Origin: Clostridiales bacterium
GTDB lineage: Bacteria > Bacillota > Clostridia > Lachnospirales > Anaerotignaceae
Direction: 5' to 3'
Length of the DNA stretch: 30,359 bases
Assembly: GCA_019423725.1 (NCBI GenBank)
Contig: JAHZAW010000039.1
Coordinates: forward strand, 1-30,359
Every line of letters begins with the position of its first letter. Within the stretch, counting starts at the first letter, position 1. The notes under the pieces were generated by a model. It was not told the DNA's origin, ran no database searches, and saw nothing but the letters and a program-made list of their open reading frames with translations. This document shows, piece by piece, positions 1-7,855 of the stretch. The position numbers were made by a program, and so were the translations under genes.

Positions 1-48
1 AGCAAAAAGCATTGTTATTATAGATAAAATGATTTTTGCGATTTTCAT
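1..48 (-). CDS. N-terminus of a probable exported or membrane protein (cut by window edge)
   Basis: Only the first 16 codons are in the window, read leftwards off the edge. They encode MKIAKIILSIITMLFA, a Lys residue pair followed by a hydrophobic run, as in a signal peptide or first membrane helix. The ATG (complement of 46-48) is preceded by AAAGGAG at a spacing of 9 nt, which supports a real start. A possible extended -10 (TGC-TATATT on the minus strand, 100-105) lies about 50 nt upstream; its -35 is poor. The product cannot be named. Confidence 0.55.
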   Translation of the reverse strand, partial: MKIAKIILSIITMLFA

Positions 49-305
49 ACAATCACACTCCTTTGTCAATGCTGATTTATTGATCTGCTACTTGGCTAAA
101 ATATAGCACAAACCTGTGAACAAATCCATATTATCTTTCTCTTTTCAAATATCAAAATGCCTTTCCAAAAGACAGCGGTAACTGTTCATTCCTGCTGTTT
201 AGTGAAACTGCCGAAGTTTGGGCCATCACTACTTATCTTAAAAAGGGACTAAAGGGCTCTTGGGGCCTGGGAGAGGGGGGATTGGGGGACAGGCCAAGGC
301 TGTAA

Positions 306-335
306 AACCTTAAAGGTTCCTTTTTCACGTGAAAA
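306..335. promoter_or_regulatory. Two adjacent perfect palindromes (possible operators)
   Basis: AACCTTAAAGGTT at 306-318 and TTTTCACGTGAAAA at 322-335 are perfect inverted repeats three bases apart, upstream of the XRE regulator gene at 479. Two perfect palindromes side by side suggest protein binding, but the protein is unknown. The stretch 110-305 is G/C-biased noncoding sequence in which I see no gene. Confidence 0.35.
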
Positions 336-358
336 CATTATATACCTTCTCAGCCCTG

Positions 359-391
359 GCTGCCCCATAGCTGCCCTATGGCTGCCTAATG
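359..391. repeat. Three 11-nt tandem repeats
   Basis: Three degenerate 11-nt units run in tandem: GCTGCCCCATA, GCTGCCCTATG and GCTGCCTAATG. They sit between the palindromes at 306-335 and the promoter at 397-425. No function can be assigned. Confidence 0.5.
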
Positions 392-396
392 GTTGG

Positions 397-425
397 TTGC
401 CAAATCATTATTTTACGGTTATGAT
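397..425 (+). promoter_or_regulatory. SigA-type promoter of the XRE regulator gene
   Basis: TTGCCA (397-402), a 17-nt spacer, and TATGAT (420-425). It is the best -35/-10 pair upstream of the ATG at 479 and would give a leader of about 45 nt. Confidence 0.6.
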
Positions 426-478
426 TTAATAAAGGCAGGATAAAGACTGGATAAAGAAAGAACAAAGGAGGTAAGGCC

Positions 479-1327
479 ATGACCTTAGGTGAAAAGATAA
501 GAAACTTAAGAAAACGTTCCGGCATGTCCCAGGAAAAACTGGCGGAGCTTATGGGTATCAGCCGTCAGTCCGTGGCCAAGTGGGAGTCTGGACAGTCCTC
601 CCCTTCATCGGCCAATCTATTTAAGTTAGCCGACATACTGGGGACCACCACCGTCAGTCTCCTTGCCTCCGAAGATGAAAGCCCTGGAGCAGAAATTGCT
701 GGGACCCTGGGAGATGGAAAACCAAGTCAGGCTGAGCAGGCTGAAAAGGCCGGAGAAAGCAGCGGCAGCGGTTCAGGCAGCGGGCAGAGTGATGGCCTGC
801 CACGGGACAGCATAAGTTCCCAGGCGGAAGAAATATACCGAGTATTCAAGGCGGAAGATGAGAAAAAGAAAAGAGAGAAAAACAAAGGGATAAGGAAAAA
901 CATCCGTTCAGCCCTTTTTATACTACTGGCATATATGATCCTTTATATCATAGGAAGGCTCATCTGGTGCAGGTCCGGAGGAGAAAGCTCCTTACTGGGC
1001 ATTTTATGGGCATCAAAGCCCGAGGGAGAAAACAGCTATCTATTCAGCTGGCTTTTGAGCAGCAGGCTATTTTACATATCCGCTGTCATTTCGGCCATAC
1101 CCTCCCTATGGGGCAGGAGATATTTTTCCATTATCACATTGGCTGGCTTTATCATTGGTATGGTATCAGGCATTATATTCGGGCCCAATCCCGAGGGCGC
1201 CTTTTACGGTAACAGCCATTACGGCTGGGCCATATGGGCCGGAGTGTTCATATTATCCATGGCCTTAGGCATACTCTTTGAAGTATATAAATCAATTAAA
1301 CCATTAAAAAAGAAAGGGCGTCTTTGA
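479..1327 (+). CDS. Membrane-anchored XRE-family transcriptional regulator
   Basis: The 282-aa product starts with a Cro/C1-type helix-turn-helix (about residues 1-60). It carries the usual SRQSVAKWESGQSSPS recognition segment and a LFKLADIL helix. A low-complexity Ser/Gly/Glu linker follows (about 80-115), then a charged Lys/Glu stretch (about 125-142). The C-terminal half is hydrophobic, with about four predicted membrane segments (near 143-163, 193-210, 215-235 and 248-268). The start is supported by AAAGGAGG eight bases before the ATG. The layout, a DNA-binding head on a membrane tail, is common in Firmicutes and suggests sensing at the membrane; the signal and targets are unknown. It is monocistronic and ends at a shared terminator. 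The HTH call is firm; the role is not. Confidence 0.85.
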   Translation: MTLGEKIRNLRKRSGMSQEKLAELMGISRQSVAKWESGQSSPSSANLFKLADILGTTTVSLLASEDESPGAEIAGTLGDGKPSQAEQAEKAGESSGSGSGSGQSDGLPRDSISSQAEEIYRVFKAEDEKKKREKNKGIRKNIRSALFILLAYMILYIIGRLIWCRSGGESSLLGILWASKPEGENSYLFSWLLSSRLFYISAVISAIPSLWGRRYFSIITLAGFIIGMVSGIIFGPNPEGAFYGNSHYGWAIWAGVFILSMALGILFEVYKSIKPLKKKGRL

Positions 1328-1360
1328 CAGCCACAACATAAAATATATAATACATAACGC

Positions 1361-1397
1361 CAAAAAGACCTCTGTTCTCAGAACAGAGGTCTCTTTT
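1361..1397. terminator. Bidirectional terminator between the XRE gene and etfA
   Basis: A 12-bp perfect stem (AGACCTCTGTTC / GAACAGAGGTCT, 1366-1392) with a TCA loop. On the plus strand it is followed by CTTTT; on the minus strand by a five-T run. It can stop both the plus-strand XRE gene and the minus-strand bcd-etfBA operon, whose ends converge here. Confidence 0.85.
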
Positions 1398-1421
1398 AAA
1401 TAGGTGGGTTTATAATGAATT

Positions 1422-2426
1422 TTAATTCATTTTTTCAGCTTTAACTTTTTTGATAGCCTCGATAAGTTTAGGAAGGATAACTTTAACGTCTCCTACAACA
1501 CCAAGGTCTGATACGCTGAAGATAGCTGCGTTGTCATCTTTGTTGATTGAGATAACAACTTCTGAGCTTTCCATACCTGCAACGTGCTGGATAGCACCTG
1601 AGATACCACATGCAAGGTAGAGGTTAGGTCTAACAGTCTTACCTGTCTGTCCAACCTGACGCTCTTTGCTGAGCCAGCCGTTTTCGATAACGGGTCTTGA
1701 ACCTGATACAACACCGCCAAGTACATCTGCAGCTTCCTGAAGTGTTGCAACGAAGTCAGCTGAACCGATACCACGTCCGCCTGATACAAGTACTTTAGCG
1801 TCTGTAATATCAACTGTCTTCTTTGTTTCTTTAACTTCTTCAAGGATCTCAACGTTCATATCAGCGGGTACGAAGTCAACTTTGAAGTTGATTACTTCAC
1901 CCTTTCTTGAAGGATCTTTCTCAAGAGCCTTCATAACGCCGGGACGTACTGTAGCCATCTGAGGTCTGTGGTTTTTGCAGACGATAGTAGCCATGATGTT
2001 GCCGCCGAATGCAGGACGTGTCATATGAAGAAGTTTTGTCTCTTCATTGATAGCAAGCTTTGTGCAGTCAGCTGTAAGTCCTGTATGAACTCTTGCTGAT
2101 ACACGGGGAGCAAGGTCACGTCCGATTGATGATGCGCCGTAAAGCACGATCTCGGGCTCTAATTCTTTGATAATTGCTGTAACAGCCTTTGCGTAAGGCT
2201 CTGTAGCATATTTCTCAAGCATAGGATCATCAACTACAACTACTTTGTCAGCGCCGTACTCAATAAGTTCCTGTGCTTTATCTGTAACGTTTGAGCCAAG
2301 GAGTACACCTACAACCTGCTCGCCTAAGTCCTTAGCAAGCTTTGTAGCCTCACCAATAAGCTCAATACCGACTTTCTGGATTTTTCCGTCTCTCTGTTCT
2401 GCGATTACATATACATCTTTACTCAT
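1422..2426 (-). CDS. etfA: Electron transfer flavoprotein alpha subunit
   Basis: EtfA binds FAD and, with EtfB, forms the flavoprotein that partners butyryl-CoA dehydrogenase. In anaerobic Clostridia this complex couples crotonyl-CoA reduction by NADH to ferredoxin reduction. The 334-aa length is normal for the family. The C-terminal FAD domain is clear: GGRGIGSADF, VVSGSRPVIENGW, and a segment with VGQTGKTVRPNLYLACGISG. The frame extends seven codons further upstream, but the ATG at 2426 (MSKDVYVIAEQ) fits the GAGGGGTGAG ribosome binding site better. It is the last gene of bcd-etfB-etfA, 17 nt after etfB, and ends at the bidirectional terminator. Codon choice is restricted, as in highly expressed genes. 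Confidence 0.95.
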   Translation of the reverse strand: MSKDVYVIAEQRDGKIQKVGIELIGEATKLAKDLGEQVVGVLLGSNVTDKAQELIEYGADKVVVVDDPMLEKYATEPYAKAVTAIIKELEPEIVLYGASSIGRDLAPRVSARVHTGLTADCTKLAINEETKLLHMTRPAFGGNIMATIVCKNHRPQMATVRPGVMKALEKDPSRKGEVINFKVDFVPADMNVEILEEVKETKKTVDITDAKVLVSGGRGIGSADFVATLQEAADVLGGVVSGSRPVIENGWLSKERQVGQTGKTVRPNLYLACGISGAIQHVAGMESSEVVISINKDDNAAIFSVSDLGVVGDVKVILPKLIEAIKKVKAEKMN

Positions 2427-2443
2427 CTTAAGCTCACCCCTCA

Positions 2444-3235
2444 TCAAATAATATATTTCTCTTCAAGTTTAGCGATGATAGCCTTAACAGCCTCGTCAGG
2501 AGATGCATCTCTAACGACTGTACCAGCGCCTTTAGCCTGTTTTGTGAATGACTGAACAACGTTTGTGGGTGAACCTTTAAGACCGATGTGCTCAGGATTA
2601 AGTTTATCCTTGAGTTCGTCAAATCCAAGAACCTTGATCTCTTTTGCGTAAGCGTCAACTGTTCCGCCAACTGACATGTATCTGGGCTCAGCAAGCTCTG
2701 TAAGAGCTGTGATTACGCAGGGAGTTTTGATTCTGATCTTCTGATATCTGTCTTCATACTGTCTCTTAACGATAAGGCTTCCTTCGTTCTCAACCTGGAT
2801 ATCCTCAGCGTATGATACCTGGGGAAGTCCAAGATGCTCAGCGATCTGGGGACCAACCTGTGCTGTATCTCCATCGATAGCCTGACGTCCTGTGATGATA
2901 AGATCGTAGTCAAGTGTTTTGATACCTGCTGCGATGATTGTTGATGTTGCAAGTGTATCTGATCCACCGAACTCTCTGCCGGAGATAAGTACACCGTCGT
3001 CACATCCCATAGCAAGTGCTTCTCTGATAGCAACATCTGCCTGAGGGGGTCCCATACATACTACTGTAACTGTACCGCCAACCTGCTCTTTGATTCTTAA
3101 AGCAGCTTCGATACCTGACTTGTCATCAGGGTTGATGATGCTGGGAACGCCGTCTCTTATAAGTGTATTTGTTTTAGGATCAAGTTTTACTTCCGATGTA
3201 TCGGGAACCTGTTTAATACATACAATAATTTTCAT
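2444..3235 (-). CDS. etfB: Electron transfer flavoprotein beta subunit
   Basis: This 263-aa protein is the beta subunit of the Bcd-associated flavoprotein. In the bifurcating type it holds the FAD that takes electrons from NADH. The N-terminus MKIIVCIKQVPDTSEVKLD is typical. The family signature region is present (about residues 110-160): IITGRQAIDGDTAQVGPQIA, then HLGLPQVSY. Length matches the family. It lies between bcd and etfA on the same transcript (21 nt after bcd, 17 nt before etfA), the standard order of butyrate operons. Confidence 0.95.
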   Translation of the reverse strand: MKIIVCIKQVPDTSEVKLDPKTNTLIRDGVPSIINPDDKSGIEAALRIKEQVGGTVTVVCMGPPQADVAIREALAMGCDDGVLISGREFGGSDTLATSTIIAAGIKTLDYDLIITGRQAIDGDTAQVGPQIAEHLGLPQVSYAEDIQVENEGSLIVKRQYEDRYQKIRIKTPCVITALTELAEPRYMSVGGTVDAYAKEIKVLGFDELKDKLNPEHIGLKGSPTNVVQSFTKQAKGAGTVVRDASPDEAVKAIIAKLEEKYII

Positions 3236-3256
3236 TGTTATTTTCTCCCTCCGCTA

Positions 3257-4402
3257 TTATTTAACTTTCATTGCACCTGAGATAACCATCTTCTGAACTT
3301 CTGATGTTCCTTCATAGATTTCAGTGATCTTAGCATCTCTCATCATTCTTTCTACGGGGTACTCTCTTGAATATCCGTATCCACCGAATAACTGTACGCA
3401 AGTTCTTGTTGTCTCGTTAGCTACGTCTGAGCAAACAAGTTTAGCCATAGCAGCGTATGTTGAGATAGGCTCATGGTTGTCTTTAGCGCAAGCAGCTCTC
3501 CAAACAAGAAGTCTTGCAGCGTCTACTTTTGCCTGAAGCTCAGCGAGTTTGAATTTTGTGTTCTGGAATGAACCGATTGTCTTGCCGAACTGTTTTCTTT
3601 CGCCTACATATTTGATTGTTTCGTTGATAGCGCCCTGTGCGATACCAAGTGCGATGGCAGCAACACCGATACGTCCTCCGTCAAGAGTAGCCATAGCGAT
3701 CTTGAAGCCTTCTCCTTCTCTGCCGATAAGGTTTTCTTCAGGAACGATTACGTTTTCAAATGCGAGCTCGCAGTTTGAAGCAGCACGGATACCCATACGA
3801 GGGATGTCCTTTCCTACTGTGAATCCAGGCATACCCTTCTCAAGGATGAATGCTGAGATTCCCTTTGTTCCCTTTGATTTATCTGTCATAGCGAATACTA
3901 CGAAGATATCTGAGAATCCTGAGTTTGTGATGAAGATCTTTGATCCGTTAAGAACATAGTGATCTCCTTCTTTTACAGCTGTTGACTGCTGTCCTGCTGC
4001 GTCTGAACCAGCGTTGGGCTCTGTAAGACCGAAGCAGCCATATTTCTTACCACTTGCAAGGGGTTTGTAGTATTTTTCTTTCTGCTCGGGTGTACCGAAT
4101 GTACCGATAAGTGTTGTGCAAAGTGAAGTATGTACTGAGCAAGCTGTTGCTGTGCTGGCATCTACCTTTGCAAGTTCCTCGATGCAGAGCGCATATGAAA
4201 GAACACTTGCACCTGAACCGCCGTCTTCTTTGGGGAAGGGGATTCCGAGCATACCGTATTTAGCCATCTTGTCCATGATGCTTACATCATACTGTTCAGC
4301 CTCATCCATGTCAGCTGCTTTGGGTTTTACTTCTTTTTCAGCAAATTCTCTGTATAATTGCTGCTGAAGTAATTGTTCTTTTGTTAAACTGAATCCAACC
4401 AT
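3257..4402 (-). CDS. bcd: Butyryl-CoA dehydrogenase (acyl-CoA dehydrogenase family)
   Basis: The 381-aa flavoenzyme reduces crotonyl-CoA to butyryl-CoA at the end of butyrate synthesis, using electrons delivered by EtfAB. The acyl-CoA dehydrogenase signature CFGLTEPNAGSDAAGQQ lies near residue 125. The C-terminal IYEGTSEVQ segment carries the Glu that acts as catalytic base in this family. RRK-type FAD/CoA contacts (GERKQFGKTIGSFQNTKF) are also present. AGGAGG lies just before the ATG at 4402. It is first in the operon with etfB and etfA, which separates it from general beta-oxidation dehydrogenases. The transcript appears to start at the sigma-54 promoter about 430 nt upstream and carry a structured leader. 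Confidence 0.93.
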   Translation of the reverse strand: MVGFSLTKEQLLQQQLYREFAEKEVKPKAADMDEAEQYDVSIMDKMAKYGMLGIPFPKEDGGSGASVLSYALCIEELAKVDASTATACSVHTSLCTTLIGTFGTPEQKEKYYKPLASGKKYGCFGLTEPNAGSDAAGQQSTAVKEGDHYVLNGSKIFITNSGFSDIFVVFAMTDKSKGTKGISAFILEKGMPGFTVGKDIPRMGIRAASNCELAFENVIVPEENLIGREGEGFKIAMATLDGGRIGVAAIALGIAQGAINETIKYVGERKQFGKTIGSFQNTKFKLAELQAKVDAARLLVWRAACAKDNHEPISTYAAMAKLVCSDVANETTRTCVQLFGGYGYSREYPVERMMRDAKITEIYEGTSEVQKMVISGAMKVK

Positions 4403-4829
4403 TATAAAATCCTCCTATTTAATATAATAATGAGCTGCGCGTGAATAATACGGCTGTACAGAAGACCAAGCCCGCTTGGGATTCTGTATCTGACGGATTA
4501 GACACATGGGGCGAATGCCCCTACCGAGACTTGCCTTGTCAAGTCGAGGTATTAGCAGCGATTAGATTACTTAGTTTAAGAGCTGCGCACAGGAGTTTTC
4601 CTGCACTTTTATATATCCACCGCCATCCTAAGACAGCGGAAAGATCACATTTTCATCGATTCTTTTCTTCTCTCCTACAGAAGTGCCTCCCTCCCGTGTC
4701 GCAATTCGGGAGGAGAGAAGCTTCCGTGTATTGAGGAAGTAATATATATCCTTTCGGATATTGGTGCAGAACTGCGGATCAACAGCCCTGCCTCATTAAT
4801 GGCAACCGGTCGTACCTGATTTGCACATT
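4403..4829 (-). ncRNA. Candidate structured 5' leader RNA of bcd-etfBA
   Basis: About 430 nt separate the predicted sigma-54 start (near 4829) from the bcd ATG, far more than needed, and the minus strand is packed with hairpins. Seen on the minus strand: ATATCC-GAAA-GGATAT; CTTCTCTCC paired with GGAGAGAAG around an inner CCTCCCG/CGGGAGG stem; CCGCTGTC-TTAG-GATGGCGG; GCAGGA-AAAC-TCCTGT; GACTTG-ACAAGG-CAAGTC; GGGGC-ATTC-GCCCC; and ACAGAA-TC-CCAAG-CGGG-CTTGG-TC-TTCTGT. A GCACTT inside the second hairpin matches an AAGTGC downstream, a possible pseudoknot. GCGCAGCTC occurs twice (4432-4440 and 4582-4590). I do not recognise the motifs of T-box, tmRNA, RNase P, SRP or common riboswitches. No clear terminator lies inside it. 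It may be a cis-regulatory leader or a processed RNA. Confidence 0.5.
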
Positions 4830-4840
4830 CAGTATATTAC

Positions 4841-4857
4841 AGCAAAAACCGTGCCAA
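4841..4857 (-). promoter_or_regulatory. Sigma-54 (-24/-12) promoter upstream of bcd-etfBA
   Basis: The minus strand reads TTGGCACGGTTTTTGCT. This matches the RpoN consensus TTGGCACG-N4-TTGCT at every defined position, with GG and GC at the required spacing. Transcription should start about 12 nt downstream (near 4829) towards bcd. The chance of a full match in the right place is small, and palindromic enhancer-like sites lie upstream. Confidence 0.85.
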
Positions 4858-5015
4858 CTTCTCTTCTGATTACAAAATCGAACATAATTCAGCATTTTTG
4901 ATATTTTTTAAACAAGCCTCGATGCTCTATTTGTAATTATTTTAACAATATATCTTTTTTTATAAAAAGTCAAGTATTTATATACTTAATTCCATAAATT
5001 TATAGCGGTTTTCAA

Positions 5016-5135
5016 GTCTCAAAAAAGATACTGGCAATATATATCCACCGAAAAGGCTATTAAAACCAGCAGCCTTTAAAAAAGGGCAAATTTGCTAACT
5101 GTCTCAATTTTGAGACGAAGTCTCATTTTTCAGAC
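5016..5135. promoter_or_regulatory. Palindromic enhancer-like sites (UAS) for the bcd sigma-54 promoter
   Basis: Three 16-bp sites share half-site GTCTCA: GTCTCAATTTTGAGAC (5101-5116, perfect palindrome), GTCTCATTTTTCAGAC (5120-5135), and the weaker GTCTCAAAAAAGATAC (5016-5031). The first two are four bases apart, so half-sites alternate in a row. They lie about 165-275 bp upstream of the -24 element, a usual place for sigma-54 activator sites. The half-site differs from the GTCTTG/CAMRAC type upstream of the LarA-like operon, so another activator, not encoded here, may act. Confidence 0.55.
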
Positions 5136-5465
5136 TATATTTTCTTCATTATGCTCCTCTTTTGAGCCCTCACCGTTTATTTTATGCCTAAGCTTATTTA
5201 TTATATCATAAAAATTATGAATTTGTTGTTAAAATTACATCAATTAAAAAACTTTGTTAATATTAACAGTCTCCTAAATCCGCCATCTTACGGCAAAATC
5301 CCCGTTTTTCCCGTAAAACCGCCATTTCCAGAGGTATCATATCCTGCCGGGAATTCAGCCTTTTCAGCTGTATATGTATAAATATGCCAAAAAATCCAGC
5401 TCCCATAATTAGGGCACTATGCCCCGCCGCATCAGCCCCGCCTGTTAATAATAACCCAATGTACA
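5136..5465. other. A/T-rich intergenic stretch without a gene
   Basis: The stretch is A/T-rich, with short open frames on both strands (5184-5381 plus, 5263-5466 minus) that lack ribosome binding sites and protein-like composition. I see no gene. The stretch 4858-5015, next to the sigma-54 promoter, is likewise A/T-rich and empty. Confidence 0.5.
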
Positions 5466-5497
5466 TAAAAAGAGCTCCCCTAATGGGGAGCCCCGAA
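5466..5497 (-). terminator. Terminator of the LarA-like operon
   Basis: On the minus strand, GGGGCTCCCC-ATTA-GGGGAGCTC is followed by a five-T run. It lies about 35 nt after the stop codon of the LarA-like gene and separates that operon from the bcd control region. Confidence 0.85.
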
Positions 5498-5529
5498 AAA
5501 AAGATAAGATGTTATTAGAAAACGGGATC

Positions 5530-6789
5530 TCAGCAGTTCATGGTGATGTCGCCCTTTTCATCGAATGTCCAGGGAACATCTTCCTCAAGAAGGTCTACCT
5601 TGTCTTTGATCTCATTATATACCGCTTCGCTTACAAGGAGTGTGCTTATATGAAGGGTGTTCTCGCACACTATTACCCTTGCTTCCTCGGGCTTGGTCTT
5701 GCCCAGGGTCTTGAAGGCTACTCCCACCGTCTCCTCCTCCGTCGCAAAGTGAGGGGGCACCTTTCCTCTCTCAAGATATGTGGTGGGCACAAGGTTGATA
5801 TACATGGCCTCATAATCTATGGCGTCCACAAGCTTCTGGGTCGTAAGATCCGCAAGGCCTATTCCTACGGCGTTTCCGTAAGAGTTGGGTGAAAGCCTTA
5901 ATACTGCCAGCTTGTTGATCTTGGGTGTCTCAGGTTCAGGCACGCCCTTTACCATTATCCTTCCTACTACCTTCGTATCTATGCCAGTTCCACTGAACAT
6001 CTTGCCCATTTCCTTTACTATGAGCACATCCAGCTGGTCTACGGGGAAGTGCGGTACCTGCTGCTGGGCTACCTTAAGAAGCTCTGCCTCCTCCTCAAGG
6101 AAGTTCTCAGGCTTGAGCGCTTTAATAATGTAGGTTTCATCCACAGAGTTCTCTATTATGGCAATGCCCGCAAGATAGGGAGCCTTCTCCAGTGAGACCT
6201 TAAAGGAGAGAGGTATCGTCTCACCAAGATTATAGCCATGCATGGCCGTAGCTCCCTTTTCCTTTCCGAGACCTACTGCGCACATCTTTACTACGCCGCT
6301 CTCGTTTTTAGCAAGGAAGTCTGTATGCGGTTTTACCCTGTTAACTACTATTATTCCATCGGCTGCATAGGCGTTTTTATCAAAGTATACGGGCGCTCCG
6401 TTCTCTGCCTCGCCAAGCAGAACGGGTTCCATATCTGACCTTACCTCGCATCCCATGGTCTCTTCATCTATGCCGTATTTATGAAGCACCTCTATCTGGC
6501 CTTCGGCTGTGGCTCCTCCATGGCTTCCCATGGCAGGTACGATAAAGGGTTTTGCCTTGCAGTCGAATACATAATCAACGGCTGCCTTTACTATTTTATC
6601 GATATTGTTTATGCCCCTGGAGCCGGCACATACAGCTATCTCTGTTCCTTCTTTTATTTTATCCCTGATGCCTATGCGGTCCAGCTCGCTCCATACCGCC
6701 TCTTTGATGTCGCCTATCTTCTCTGAATTAAGATGCTGGCGTATCCTGTACATCTTGGGATATTTGAAATTCATTTCAACATGATACAT
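5530..6789 (-). CDS. LarA-family protein (nickel-pincer-dependent racemase/epimerase-like)
   Basis: The 419-aa product matches the LarA (DUF2088) family, whose founder is lactate racemase. LarA enzymes move a hydride with a covalently held nickel-pincer nucleotide. The expected catalytic set is visible: His90 in MGSHGGATAEGQ, His155 in VNRVKPHTDF, Lys168 in ESGVVKMC and His184 in TAMHG. The spacing is close to that of His108, His174, Lys184 and His200 of the Lactobacillus plantarum enzyme. The motifs resemble LarA paralogues rather than classical lactate racemase, so the substrate (some 2-hydroxy acid) is open. GGAGG lies 10 nt before the ATG. It is third in a sigma-54-driven operon, 18 nt after the 340-aa gene. 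The cofactor genes larB, larC and larE are not in the window. Confidence 0.8.
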   Translation of the reverse strand: MYHVEMNFKYPKMYRIRQHLNSEKIGDIKEAVWSELDRIGIRDKIKEGTEIAVCAGSRGINNIDKIVKAAVDYVFDCKAKPFIVPAMGSHGGATAEGQIEVLHKYGIDEETMGCEVRSDMEPVLLGEAENGAPVYFDKNAYAADGIIVVNRVKPHTDFLAKNESGVVKMCAVGLGKEKGATAMHGYNLGETIPLSFKVSLEKAPYLAGIAIIENSVDETYIIKALKPENFLEEEAELLKVAQQQVPHFPVDQLDVLIVKEMGKMFSGTGIDTKVVGRIMVKGVPEPETPKINKLAVLRLSPNSYGNAVGIGLADLTTQKLVDAIDYEAMYINLVPTTYLERGKVPPHFATEEETVGVAFKTLGKTKPEEARVIVCENTLHISTLLVSEAVYNEIKDKVDLLEEDVPWTFDEKGDITMNC

Positions 6790-6807
6790 TTACCATTCGC
6801 CTCCGGA

Positions 6808-7830
6808 TCAGCACTCAACATATTTGACCTGTACAAGGTCAGCTGCGTCATACTCTGTATAGTCCTCGCATCCGGGGATGAGCTCGTCTGCCCTTGCGAT
6901 TATCTCCTCAGGTGTAAGGAGAGGAAGCTCTGTATGGAGCCATTCCTTTGTAAATCCTATGCTGGCAAGCTCCTCATATGCCTTCTCTGTGATGTTGTCA
7001 AAGTCGATCTCCTTATGGAGGTATTTAGCTACTGTAAGAACAGCAGGTGAGCCTCCGATGGTACGTCCGGGCACCATTCCGCACTCAAGGGCCTGGATGA
7101 TATATTTAGCAAGCACGGGTTTTGCAGCGCAGATGATGGGGATATGTTTCTTGAGAGTCTTTGCATACTCTCCTGAACCATGGGCTGTGTCTCCACATCT
7201 GTACTGGCACTTGGGAACGATCCTTCCGTACTGCTCGGGAACTACCATTCCGATACCTACTGATATTACCTCTCCTGTCATTCCAAGGAGCACCTTTCCA
7301 TCCTTCATGATCTCAAGCTGTCCAAGGATGGGAAGAAGGATCTCCTCCATGGTAACGATGTTCATCATCTCTGTTGCTGAGTTGTTGTTGGACGCACGTC
7401 CTGTTATAACTACGTTATGTACGGGGATTATTTTCTTTGTGTAGTCGGGTCCCATATAAAGGGTCCTGCCGGGATATTTTTCCTTCCATACCTTAAGATG
7501 AGGCTCTCTCTTTAAGTCTTCCTCGCCATAATCCAGGGGGATCATCTCAAGATATCCAAAGTCCTTATTGATCCTGCCTCTGTCTGAAGCTGCCATCCTC
7601 ATGATGGAGCCCTCTACAACGATACCATCACTGGTGGTCGTGCAGGCGTCAAGGTCGATGATGTTAAGTCCCGCAGGTCCATCGATGGTAGACGCTACCA
7701 GCTCAAATGCCTGTTTGGGCTCAAGGCCGCAGGCCTGTACATCCTTTAAGTCTATAAGTACAATGTTAAGAGGGATGAGTTTTCCATTTAACATTCCCTC
7801 CGGAATCATTCTATATTTTAACTGTGCCAT
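6808..7830 (-). CDS. Unrecognised 340-aa protein of the LarA-like operon
   Basis: I do not recognise the family. The protein is soluble, with no signal peptide or membrane helix. It has a Gly/Pro-rich core and conserved-looking polar blocks: IDLDACTTTSDGIVVEG (about 58-74), VVITGRASNNNSATEMMN (about 140-157) and KCQYRCGDTAHGSGEY (about 208-223). The last, with two Cys and a His, could bind a metal or take part in catalysis. The C-terminal part has TIGGSPAVLTVAKYLHKEID and an acidic tail. AAGGAGG lies before the ATG at 7830. It sits between the 129-aa gene and the LarA-like gene with short gaps and must be co-transcribed. A role alongside the LarA-type enzyme, as subunit or next step, is inference from position only. 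Confidence 0.8.
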   Translation of the reverse strand: MAQLKYRMIPEGMLNGKLIPLNIVLIDLKDVQACGLEPKQAFELVASTIDGPAGLNIIDLDACTTTSDGIVVEGSIMRMAASDRGRINKDFGYLEMIPLDYGEEDLKREPHLKVWKEKYPGRTLYMGPDYTKKIIPVHNVVITGRASNNNSATEMMNIVTMEEILLPILGQLEIMKDGKVLLGMTGEVISVGIGMVVPEQYGRIVPKCQYRCGDTAHGSGEYAKTLKKHIPIICAAKPVLAKYIIQALECGMVPGRTIGGSPAVLTVAKYLHKEIDFDNITEKAYEELASIGFTKEWLHTELPLLTPEEIIARADELIPGCEDYTEYDAADLVQVKYVEC

Positions 7831-7855
7831 AATTTTTCCTCCTTAAATCAACAAA

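Noticed and set aside
4441..4734. Plus-strand open frame of 97 codons in the bcd leader region
   Set aside because: It lies opposite the hairpin-rich leader, has no ribosome binding site, and its composition is not protein-like. The inverted repeats explain the open frame.
4403..4829. Leader as tmRNA, RNase P RNA, 6S RNA or T-box
   Set aside because: I looked for the T-box AGGGTGGNACCGCG motif, the RNase P GAAAGTCC core and the tmRNA ends and did not find them. 6S RNA cannot be fully excluded by eye.
5263..5466. Minus-strand 67-codon frame upstream of the bcd enhancer sites
   Set aside because: No ribosome binding site, no family resemblance, and it begins at the edge of a terminator.
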